From Asterias rubens (Eukaryota; Echinodermata; Asteroidea; Forcipulatida; Asteriidae), in the NCBI RefSeq assembly GCF_902459465.1, contig NC_047083.1, positions 6,997,526 through 7,061,525 of the forward strand: 64,000 nt of DNA. Reading direction: 5' to 3'. Position 1 is the stretch's first letter. The number at the start of each line of letters is the position of its first letter. A program made the translations under genes and the position numbers. This document shows positions 1-8,066 of this stretch, one piece after another. Under the pieces are notes generated by a model. It was given only the letters and a program-made list of their open reading frames with translations, searched no databases and was not told the origin of the DNA.

Positions 1-1307
1 TGGACTCTTTGGTGTAAATCTAATGTGCTTTTTTGAGAAAATGCTTTTCCACAAATGTCACAAACAAATGGTTTCTCTCCAGTGTGTACTCTCCGATGAC
101 AAACTAGATTGACTTTTTGAGAAAAATCTTTTCCACAAATGTCACAAATGAATGATTTCTCTCCAGTGTGGACACTTTGGTGTCTACTTAGGCTTCTTCC
201 ATCAGCAAATGCTTTTCCACAAGTGTCACAAACAAACGGTTTCTCTCCAGTGTGTACTCTGAGGTGGCGCTCTAAACAGTTTTTATGAGAAAATGCCTTT
301 CCACAAATGTCACAAACAAATGGTTTCTCTCCAGTGTGGACTCTCCGGTGAGAGATTAGATGAATATTTTGAAAAAAATCTTTTCCGCAAGTGTCACAAA
401 AAAATGATTTCTTTACAGAGTGGAACTGTTTGTGTCTGCAAAATTTCTTTTTAGATTTAAAGACTTTTCCACAAATATCACAAATGAATGGTTTCTCCTC
501 AATGTGAGTTTTCTCCTCAATGTGAGTTTTCTCCTCAATGTGAGTTTTCTCCTCAATGTGAGTTTTCTCCTCAATGTGAGTTTTCTCCTCAATGTGAGTT
601 TTCTCCTCAATGTGAGTTTGGTGATGGTAAGAAAGAGCGTATTTATGGGCAAAACACTTTCCACAAATATCACAAGCAAATGTTTTCTCTCCAGTGTGTA
701 CTTTCTGGTGAAGATTTAGTGGACCTTTTTTAGAGAATGCTTTTCCACAAATGTCACAAACAAATGGTTTCTTTCCAGTGTGGACTTGCAGATGGGTGAT
801 CAGGCTAGGCTCACTGAAGAAACCTTTTCCACAAATATCACAAACAAATACAATTAGTTTCTCTTCAGTGTGGATACGTTGATGGTCAGTCAGGTGGGGT
901 TTTTGTCTGAAGGATTTTCCGCATATTGAACAAGGATACGGTTTCTCTTCAGTGTGGATACAGTCGTGGATGGTCAAGCAATGCTTTTGTGAGAAGGCCT
1001 TTCCACAAATGTCACAAACAAATGGTTTCTCTCCAGTGTGGACTTGCTGATGGGTGATCAGGCTAGGCTCACTGAAGAAACCTTTTCCACAAATGTCACA
1101 GAAAACCGGTTTCACCTCAGTGTGAGTTAGGTGATGGTCAGTAAGAGCCCCCTGATTAGTAAAACGCTCTCCACAAATGACACAAGTAAATGGTTTCTCT
1201 CCAGTGTGGACTGGTTGATTGTTGGTCAGTTGGAGATCTTGTGGGAAAGTTTTTGCCCCAATATCACAATGAAATGGTTCTGTGTTCTGTGGCTTTTCAG
1301 AATTCAT
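1..1307 (-). CDS. C2H2 zinc-finger array protein, copy 1 (3' end outside window)
   Basis: The minus strand is open for 435 codons from an ATG at 1307 to the window edge, with no stop. It encodes about 14 consecutive C2H2 fingers of the CDICGKAF type joined by HTGEKPF linkers, the layout of nuclear sequence-specific DNA-binding proteins. The first unit (FHCDIGAKTF) lacks its second cysteine; the same defect occurs in copies 2 to 4. No KRAB, BTB, SCAN or ZAD effector domain is visible, so the targets and the effect of binding are unknown. The start was chosen because this ATG, in the context ACCAATATGAATTC, recurs in every minus-strand copy. Between fingers 8 and 9 the linker motif THIEEK is repeated seven times by an 18-bp minisatellite. 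The array has no frame breaks within the window. It is the leftmost of four direct tandem copies. Family call certain; function inferred only from the fold. Confidence 0.85.
   Translation of the reverse strand, partial: MNSEKPQNTEPFHCDIGAKTFPQDLQLTNNQPVHTGEKPFTCVICGERFTNQGALTDHHLTHTEVKPVFCDICGKGFFSEPSLITHQQVHTGEKPFVCDICGKAFSQKHCLTIHDCIHTEEKPYPCSICGKSFRQKPHLTDHQRIHTEEKLIVFVCDICGKGFFSEPSLITHLQVHTGKKPFVCDICGKAFSKKGPLNLHQKVHTGEKTFACDICGKCFAHKYALSYHHQTHIEEKTHIEEKTHIEEKTHIEEKTHIEEKTHIEEKTHIEEKPFICDICGKVFKSKKKFCRHKQFHSVKKSFFCDTCGKDFFQNIHLISHRRVHTGEKPFVCDICGKAFSHKNCLERHLRVHTGEKPFVCDTCGKAFADGRSLSRHQSVHTGEKSFICDICGKDFSQKVNLVCHRRVHTGEKPFVCDICGKAFSQKSTLDLHQRV
491..616. repeat. 18-bp coding minisatellite, 7 copies
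   Basis: Seven head-to-tail 18-bp units (core CTCCTCAATGTGAG on the plus strand) lie inside zinc-finger copy 1. Because the period is a multiple of three, each unit adds the six residues THIEEK to one inter-finger linker without breaking the frame. The plus gene at 28500-30887 has a single THIEEK at two linkers near its C-terminus. Copies 2 and 4 have one or two imperfect units at the corresponding linker. Confidence 0.9.
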
Positions 1308-1439
1308 ATTGGTAATAATAAAGAGGCAATTTTAACAATCACTTGCAAGATTAAAAAATGTCTGCGAACAGCACAAAATATTGCTTCTTCTCCAGTGAGG
1401 ACACAGTGATGTCGGTTTAAACTAATTGGAAGGCCTTAC

Positions 1440-1590
1440 CATCACAACATGGTTTTTCTGCGATGTACTTGATTACCAACATCACACACAAGCGTATCCA
1501 ATGACGTCCAGAATGGGTAGCTTGATGTTTTTCCAGCTCCTTTTTCTTAATGGTTGTTCCACATACATGTCTTCTTTGGAAAGCTAAAAC
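1440..1590 (-). other. Candidate upstream exon or finger relic of copy 1
   Basis: On the minus strand this 151-bp block is bounded by a possible acceptor (TTGATTTTACAG) and a possible donor (GATG then GTAAGG). Its open frame reads HVCGTTIKKKELEKHQATHS and ends KPCCDGKAF, which looks like a worn C2H2 finger. It could be a 5' exon of the zinc-finger transcript or just a decayed finger. No clear acceptor lies directly in front of the main ATG, so the exon reading is weak. Confidence 0.25.
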
Positions 1591-1710
1591 CTGTAAAATC
1601 AAGATCAAATTTCAAAGATACTTTCAACATTTTGCTTGTCTGAGAATTATAACTTAAAAATTAAATGAACTTTAAGCAGGGCTCGAATTTCCCAATAGAC
1701 CACAGCCTGT

Positions 1711-1857
1711 GGTAGATTTTACAAAGAGTTAGGACTAGTCTTATCTTGAGTTAAGACGTGTTACTCGCCTAATTTAGGACTACACTTAAGTTTTTAATAT
1801 CTCCTAAGACTAGTCCAAAGGTAGGACTAGTTCTAAATTCTTTGTGAAATTGACCCC
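1711..1857. repeat. Palindromic MITE, TTTCACAAAGAGTTAGGAC family (old copy)
   Basis: Worn copy of an approximately 149-bp foldback repeat whose best copy is at 53739-53887. The ends match ACAAAGAGTTAGGACTAGTC and its reverse complement. Further copies are at 8190-8335, 15270-16425 (split by two insertions), 18210-18365 and 32089-32210. Confidence 0.7.
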
Positions 1858-2155
1858 TGAGGCCATTGATTTTAGCATTCACTGGACAACTCTGGCGGTC
1901 TTGTAATTTTGTTCAAATGTTGACTTTCAAAACCTTCAATTCTGTTGAGTAAAACTTTATCAGATAAACATTTGGAGCTACATGGTATAGTACACAACTT
2001 GCTTTGCAGTGTTGTGGCTTTTCACCCCGAATCGGAGCCCAGTTAAGTTCAAATCTGCCATCTGGTCTCGAAACAATTGACAATTTGTGAATCTCATACC
2101 CTTTATCGGTTTTATTTATAGAATTTAGTTTGATTAATTATCGATTGAAGGGTCC

Positions 2156-2719
2156 TACTACTTGCCGTCAACTCGCCGTCAACTCCTCCAATTTACATTT
2201 AAAATCCACAAAAGAAGCATAGAACTGTTACTGTAAAGTGTCAGCTTAAAGAGAATTCAAGTAAGTTTTAGGTCATATTTCTGGAGGTTTTTTTTCATGA
2301 AAAATTATCTCCAAGCAGCAAAACTATCGGCCGCCGTCATGCTTTTTCACATGGATTTAAAGTCTTGGCCCATATAAGGTTTATCGCGAATAGCAAAATA
2401 TCAAGAGAGGGAGCTGTTGAACCCACACAAAGGTATAGGCGCTGCGCGTGCGAGTCGTAGAAACTGCATAGAAACCGCCCAATATTCCTTCCCACAACGC
2501 ATTGCGGTTCTGAATTGCGATAAACCTTAGTTATTATGTCAATTATTGGTACTTCTTTTTATCAACACAAAGACAAAGACAAAGTCGTTTATGTGAGAAT
2601 AACATTTTACCGAAAACCATGAGAAATAATGTTGTTTAGGCAGGACTTAACACTTCCTTGCTCCATTAAAAAAAAAAATCTTGTAAGATGACGGCGAGTT
2701 GACGGCAAGTGAAGTAGTA
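2156..2719. repeat. Inverted-repeat element with TACTACTTGCCGTC ends
   Basis: The left end TACTACTTGCCGTCAACTCG is matched in inverse orientation on the right (GACGGCGAGTTGACGGCAAG followed by GAAGTAGTA). The element is about 564 bp and non-coding, and contains a second, nested element near 2377-2531. A tandem-duplicated copy lies at 8632-9199, and older copies are at 22250-22640 and about 36840-37240. No target-site duplication is obvious. Confidence 0.7.
2377..2531. repeat. Nested MITE with TAAGGTTTATCGCGAA ends
   Basis: About 155 bp with inverted ends TAAGGTTTATCGCGAA and TTGCGATAAACCTTA, sitting inside the 2156-2719 element. Related elements at 22500-22540 and 37190-37215 lack this insertion, so it arrived later. 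The same family occurs in the opposite orientation at 21195-21352. Exact borders are uncertain. Confidence 0.6.
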
Positions 2720-2791
2720 AAAGTTAAAACCGCCATTGAATGAATTGGGGAAAAAATTGAACTGTTTTCTGTGTGTTCAAAACTTGGGATA

Positions 2792-2914
2792 ACTTTCCGT
2801 ATGGCGCCACCACTTTTTTCACTCATTTTTACAAAAAGGGATATATCAATCAGGTAAATTAGATACTATATTATTTTATTTCGAATGAGAAAGTGGTGGC
2901 GCCATACGGAAACT
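2792..2914. repeat. Short MITE with CTTTCCGTATGGCGCCACCA ends
   Basis: The inverted ends (CTTTCCGTATGGCGCCACCA and its reverse complement near 2893-2912) enclose about 75 bp of AT-rich DNA. The element is copied with the tandem block at about 9280-9402. Confidence 0.7.
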
Positions 2915-3614
2915 TTTCCAAAACTTGGCTCGGGATATCTTTCTTAATAAGATTCTTATGAATATCAGCAAGTATCTCGGTTCAAATCATAAAACTTACC
3001 ATACTGATACTGATAGAAAGCTACGACTCCACGAGATAGTGAAGAGTTTACTGAAAGAAAAAAAATACTCTTGAAAACGGCAAATCCTTTTTGAAAAGGG
3101 AAGCAGAAGTTACATTTAATTTGTTTGAGCTCGGCGGTGCGAAAATAAATTGTCAGAGGTCAAACACACGAACTCAGGGGTTCAACGCAGTCGCTTTGCT
3201 TCTCAACGTTATAGATGCAAGGGATCGACTACCAATCCCAACATTTTGCATTCGACGTGAAAACAACGCTTTGTCGGGTTCCCTTCACAACTTGCTGCGA
3301 CAGAACATCGGTATTCCTCCTATCTATGGTACCAGACTTATTTACCCAGCACGCCTAGTGTTTACGGCTGTTTTATGAAACCATTTTTACAAGCGCCAAA
3401 GGAGGTTGCGTGTAACACTACCCCTCCCCCCCACCCCATGGTTAGACTTGATTTCAAGACTGAGAGTGAGTGGTTAATTCAAAGGGGCGAGGACCATGAA
3501 GCGCCCAATATTGAATAATTCGGTCATTTACTCGGCTACCCATAACATGTTTAGGGCAATCATCATGCTTGTTTTTTCTCACTTTCGTTTTGCCATGGGA
3601 GTACCCCCATGGTT

Positions 3615-3755
3615 TTGCGGCGCCCAGGGGGGGGGGGGGGGGGGGGGGCGGCGCCCAGGGGGGGGGGGCGGGGGGGGGGGGGCGGCGCCCAGGGGGGGGG
3701 GGGGGCGGCGCCCAGGGGGGGGGGGGTGGCGCCCAGGGGGGGGGGGGGGCGACTT
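3615..3755. repeat. G-rich tandem tract (GGCGCCCA plus long G runs)
   Basis: Several units of GGCGCCCA, each followed by 10 to 25 or so G residues, make an almost pure G strand of about 140 bp. The duplicated block has only one such unit (10182-10203), so the tract expanded after duplication or is an assembly artefact. Open frames here encode only Gly/Pro/Arg runs and were not called. The strand could form G-quadruplexes. Confidence 0.75.
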
Positions 3756-3769
3756 GAAACTACATACAT

Positions 3770-5584
3770 GACATAGACCAAGCATGGAGGTAGAAATACC
3801 TCCATGGACCCAGTAACCTGGGCGCTTAGCCTACTCCTATTTAACAAAAACTTAGCGCCGCAGAAATGGACCCACAGTAACAACTTTAAAGAAAAACCAT
3901 CTGAATTGTAAATAAAGTTGTATCAGAAAAAAAAGTCTTCAAGGCAGACTTTGTGGAAATTAATTGCAGGCCTGATACTTCATGGAGGTAATGAAGGCGA
4001 TTGTACCCCTGGTTATTGTCTTGGTGCCCTTAAATGCTTAGAAATTTACAAATTCCTCATAGGGTGCCCTTTACAAAGGAGAATGCATTGGTGCCCCTGC
4101 CCTTTCATCAAAAACGAAGCATACAGGCCCGTTATTGTCCTACATTAATTTGTGCTTTTCAGAACTCAGAACAGACTCGGCAAATCTAACAAATTTTCTG
4201 GTGTGTTAATTTATTCAAGTTTCTGGCATTTACATTACAAAGTAAGCATGAAGATTTAATGAGAAGATAATAATATGTCATTTTTATTTTTGGGAAAATG
4301 GAGAACCTTTCTTTCTTTCTGAGCCCAATTTCATGGAGCTGCTTAAAACAAAAGTTAGCTCAGCACAACAAAACTATGCTTTTACCAGAATAAGGCTCCC
4401 AGCCAAATTATCATACAGGTTTTGACTGGTCTCCTGCTATTTTCTGCAATAGCAGAAAACTTTTCAAGCAATTTTTGGGGGTTAAAGACAGTGGACACTA
4501 TTGGTAATTGTCAAAGACCAGTCTTTTCACTTCCTGCTCATCATATGCATGAAATAACAAACCTTTGAAAATTTGAGCTCAATCCATCATCGAAGTCGCA
4601 AGATATTAATGAAAGGAAAAAACACCATTGTCACACAAAGTTGTGAGCTTTCTGATGCTTGATAATGTTCCCAGCCAAATTATCATAGCATGTACAATTT
4701 GTAACTGGCATCCTGCTAATTTCTGGTTAGCAGATAGAACAAAAATTCAAGCAATATTGTTTGGTTAAGTGACTCTTTGAAATTGAGCCCTTACACAAAT
4801 TGATGTCATGATCATAAAGTGTCAGACATGAGTTGAATTCTTCTGAGTAGTCAGTTCTCAAATTAAACGTCATTCCTACAAAATGCATAACGTCTTATTA
4901 TAATGAATTCATAAATAAAAAAATATAATAATACATTAGGTAGCATGCATCTAGAATGTTCTTTGAGCAACAACACAACAAAAGGTAAACAGGCTGAAAA
5001 GGTTTTGTTTATCTAGAATCATGAAAATATAATGTTTTTCTGTATAATGTGAATGTGGGGACACTCTACTAGGTCCAATTTCACAAAGAGAAATATGATC
5101 TTAAACTGTCTACCTTAATTGCCAAGCAAAGTGTTTCTTTCAAAATAAAAAACCCGCTGTTGAATTATTGAAAACTGATGTTTACAAAAAGGACTCTTAT
5201 GGTGCTTTGTAAAATTAAGCCTTGGTAATTTACAATGTAGACATTGACAAACTCTATTCTAAAGTATTCTTTCTCCACAAATATCACAGAATTTGTCTCG
5301 CCTTCACAGTGAATTCCACACTGTTTCTATAAAGTGCTCCCCATAGGTTAAACCCAGTTCAGACATGCACTCTAGAGACGCACGGAACAAAATAGATTAC
5401 AGGAGCTACTGTAGACCATCTTTTTACTTCCAGCAGTTTGTTACTCCCACCCAGTACAAACTGTTTCAAGCGCAAAACTATTTATATATTTAATTCAATA
5501 ATTTGTTGAGGCTTGACTCTTGAGTGCCTGTTTTAATCAGGTGTTACAAAGAAGTTTATTCTTTTGAGAATTCAAATCAGTAAT
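3770..5584. other. Non-coding 3' flank of zinc-finger copy 2
   Basis: I see no gene here. The stretch is homologous to 10225-12239 (direct) and to 30888-34230 (inverted). It contains a truncated piggyBac-type MITE starting after TTAA at 4482-4485 (AGACAGTGGACACTATTGG...) and running to about 4640. That piece lies between two copies of a repeat that reads towards GAAATTGGGCTCA-like ends (4320-4480 and 4668-4790). Confidence 0.6.
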
Positions 5585-5707
5585 GGGTGCGTTCATTTAG
5601 CTTCCCTGGGTCGACCCCGGTGTGTGGCGGTGTGTGAACACGTTCGTCCTGGAAAAAGAAAATGCCACACACCGGGGTCGACCCGGCGAAGCTAAACGAA
5701 CGCACCC
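5585..5707. repeat. MITE with GGGTGCGTTC ends and about 45-bp arms
   Basis: A 123-bp near-perfect hairpin. The left arm starts GGGTGCGTTCATTTAGCTTC and the right arm ends GAAGCTAAACGAACGCACCC. AAT flanks both sides and may be the target duplication. The tandem copy is at 12240-12370, where 8 extra bases come from a GTGTGGCG slip in the loop. Confidence 0.8.
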
Positions 5708-5879
5708 AATATAACCAAAGCATTGTTGCAACAAACATTTTTCATAGTTACTTCCCATTTGGTTGAGAACTGATGGTTTTTCAAAGCGTAATTTAATTTC
5801 AGTGGAAAGCCTTTCCTCAAACCATTCTACATGTATACCTCCATGCTCAAACCATGGTTTCTCTTTAGCATGCAACTGA

Positions 5880-6155
5880 CAGCTTTTTTTAGACTGACTT
5901 TTTGAGAAAGTACTTTTTCACAAACACAAACATTGTTTTTCCACCAGTGTTGACTCTTTGATATTTATTCAGAGCTTCTTTTCCATAGAATGCACTTCCA
6001 CAAATTTCAGTCACATGAAGACTCCAAGGTGACGAAAATGTTTTTTTTTCCAAATCCATAAATGTCACATCCAAACTTGTTCTCTCCAGTGTGGACTCGC
6101 TGATGGCTGGGCAGCTCAATTTTGTGTGAAAAATATTTTTCCACAAATATCTCAA
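5880..6155 (-). pseudogene. Decayed zinc fingers downstream of copy 2
   Basis: On the minus strand this follows the stop of copy 2. Finger fragments appear in shifting frames: EICGSAFYGKEALNKYQRVN is a finger that has lost its first two conserved histidine and cysteine contexts, and further CDIY- and VHTGE-like pieces surround it. The ancestral array was longer, and its C-terminal three or four fingers have decayed into the 3' flank. The same relic follows copy 3. Confidence 0.6.
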
Positions 6156-7783
6156 ACAATGCTTTCCTTTAAGTGTGGAATTGTTGCTGAATACTTTAAC
6201 TGCTCTTCTGAAAATACGTCACAAACAAATGGCTCCCCTACAGGGTGAACACATTTGTGTTTTTCGAATATCTTTTGGGATTTGAAGACTTTTCTACAAA
6301 AATCACAAACAATTGGTTTCTCCTCGTTGTGAGTTGTCTCCTCTATGTGAGTTTTTTTATGTTTAGAGAGAGACCAACTAAAAGTGAAGCATTGTCCACA
6401 AATGGCACATTTGAATGGTTTCTCTCCGGTGTGTACTCTCTGGTGACAAAGTAGACCGACTTTTAGAGAAAAGTCTTTTCCACAAATGTCACAAATGAAT
6501 GGTTTCTCCTCGATGTGAGTTTTTTTATGGTTAGAGAGAGACCACTTACAAGCGAAGCATCGTCCACAAATGTCACAATTGAATGGTTTCTCTCCAGTGT
6601 GGACTCTTTGGTGCATACTTAATTTACCTTTTTCAGAAAATGCTTTTCCACAAATTTTACAAGCAAATGGTTTCTCTCCAGTGTGTACTCTCCGATGACA
6701 AACTAGATTGACTTTTTGAGAAAAATCTTTTCCACAAATGTCACAAATGAATGGTTTCTCTCCATTGTGGACCTTTTGGTGTCTACTTAGGCTTCTTCTT
6801 TCAACAAATGCTTTTCCACAAGTGTCACAAATTAATAGTTTCTTTCCAGTGTGTACTCTGCGGTGGCTTGCTAAACCACTTCTATGAGCAAATGCCTTTC
6901 CACAAATGTCACAAACAAATGGTTTCTCTCCAGTGTGGACTCTCTGGTGAGAGGTTAGATGAATATTCAGATAAAAATCTTTTCCGCAAGTATCACAAAC
7001 AAACGGTTTCTCTCCAGTGTGGACTCTTCGGTGTCTATTTACACCTTCTCTTTCAGAAAATGCTTTTCCACAAATGTCACAAGCAAATGGTTTCTCTCCA
7101 GTGTGTACTCTCTGGTGACAAATTAGATTGCCTTTTCTAGAAAAATCTTTTCCACAAATGTCACAAACAAATGGGTTCTCTCCAGTGTGAAGTTTCTGGT
7201 GACGATTTAGCGAACTTTTAAGAGAGAATTCTTTTTTACAAACGTCACAAACAAACACAAGAAGTTTCTCTCTAGTGTGGATACGTTGACGGTCAGTCAG
7301 GTGGAGTTTTTGTCTGAAGGCTTCTCCACAAGTGTCACAAGCAAATGGTTTCTCTCCAGTGTGGACTTGCTGATGAGTGATCAAGTGGAGTTCACATATT
7401 TTACAAGGATACGATTTCTCTTCAGTATGGATACAGTCATGGATGTTCAAGCAATGTTTTTGTGAGAAGGCTTTACCACAAATGTCACAAACAAATGGTT
7501 TCTCTCCAGTGTGGACTTGCTGATGATGGGTGATCAGGCTAGGCTCACTGATGAAACCTTTTCCACAAATGTCACAGAGAACCGGTTTCACCTCAGTGTG
7601 AATTAGGTGATGGTCAGTAAGAGCCCCCTGATTAGTAAAACGCTCTCCACAAATGACACAAGTTAATGGTTTCTCTCCAGTGTTGACTGGTTGATTGTTG
7701 GTCAGTTGGAGATCTAGTGTGAAAGTTGTTGCCCCAATATCACAATGAAATGGTTCTGTGTTCTGTGGCTTTTCAGAATTCAT
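6152..7783 (-). CDS. C2H2 zinc-finger array protein, copy 2
   Basis: A single exon-like ORF of 543 residues starts at the conserved ATG (7783) and ends after the shared tail PVGEPFVCDVFSEEQLKYSA. It encodes about 17 finger units with TGEKP linkers, of which 14 or 15 keep all four zinc ligands. Degenerate units are the first (CDIG), a shortened fifth (YPCKICELHLITHQQVH, where a deletion fused two fingers) and the sixth, in which the first zinc-binding histidine is arginine (LTDRQRIH). No effector domain or signal is visible. The protein is expected to bind DNA in the nucleus; the target is unknown. It is nearly collinear with copy 3 but keeps two C-terminal fingers (SLKVGLLCHQRVH and CFTFSWSLSKHKKTH) that copy 3 has lost. 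Both flanks are duplicated with it. Confidence 0.88.
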   Translation of the reverse strand: MNSEKPQNTEPFHCDIGATTFTLDLQLTNNQPVNTGEKPLTCVICGERFTNQGALTDHHLIHTEVKPVLCDICGKGFISEPSLITHHQQVHTGEKPFVCDICGKAFSQKHCLNIHDCIHTEEKSYPCKICELHLITHQQVHTGEKPFACDTCGEAFRQKLHLTDRQRIHTREKLLVFVCDVCKKEFSLKSSLNRHQKLHTGENPFVCDICGKDFSRKGNLICHQRVHTGEKPFACDICGKAFSEREGVNRHRRVHTGEKPFVCDTCGKDFYLNIHLTSHQRVHTGEKPFVCDICGKAFAHRSGLASHRRVHTGKKLLICDTCGKAFVERRSLSRHQKVHNGEKPFICDICGKDFSQKVNLVCHRRVHTGEKPFACKICGKAFSEKGKLSMHQRVHTGEKPFNCDICGRCFACKWSLSNHKKTHIEEKPFICDICGKDFSLKVGLLCHQRVHTGEKPFKCAICGQCFTFSWSLSKHKKTHIEETTHNEEKPIVCDFCRKVFKSQKIFEKHKCVHPVGEPFVCDVFSEEQLKYSATIPHLKESIV

Positions 7784-7915
7784 ATTGGTAATAATAAAGA
7801 GGCAATTTTAACAATCACTTGCAAGATTAAAAAATGTCTGCGAACAGCACAAAATATTGCTTCTTCTCCAGTGAGGACACAGTGATGTCGGTTTAAACTA
7901 ATTGGAAGGCCTTAC

Positions 7916-8066
7916 CATCACAACATGGTTTTTCTGCGATGTACTTGATTACCAACATCACACACAAGCGTATCCAATGACGTCCAGAATGGGTAGCTTG
8001 ATGTTTTTCCAGCTCCTTTTTCTTAATGGTTGTTCCACATACATGTCTTCTTTGGAAAGCTAATAC
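7916..8066 (-). other. Candidate upstream exon or finger relic of copy 2
   Basis: Duplicate of 1440-1590 with the same bordering AG and GT signals and the same finger-like reading (HVCGTTIKKKELEKHQATHS). The matching region upstream of copy 3 is diverged and broken by stops, which argues for a relic rather than a required exon. Confidence 0.25.

Larger units (their letters stand above)
1308..7783. repeat. Tandem duplication unit A (5' flank of copy 1 through copy 2 gene)
   Basis: This block and 7784-14708 are direct copies. Matching landmarks recur at an offset that grows from 6476 bp (gene starts 1307 and 7783) through about 6500 (3091 and 9591) and 6534 (3918 and 10452) to 6925 (7783 and 14708), because indels accumulate. 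By eye, 1900-3400 and 8380-9890 differ at only a few positions. The block contains the 5' flank of one zinc-finger gene, the 3' flank of the next, and the next gene itself. Confidence 0.85.

Noticed and set aside
413-733. Open frames rich in LTLRRK or SPQCEF repeats
   Set aside because: They are out-of-frame or antisense readings of the THIEEK minisatellite inside zinc-finger copy 1.
3496-3885. Gly-rich and Pro-rich open frames on both strands
   Set aside because: Created by the G-run tract, not conserved in the sister block at 10015-10224.
6751-7140. Plus-strand open frames with repeated VSLQCG and FHKCHK
   Set aside because: Antisense shadows of the zinc-finger arrays; the period of 28 residues matches one finger plus linker. 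The same holds at 13226-14031, 16796-17098 and on the minus strand at 26416-26899 and 28975-30842.
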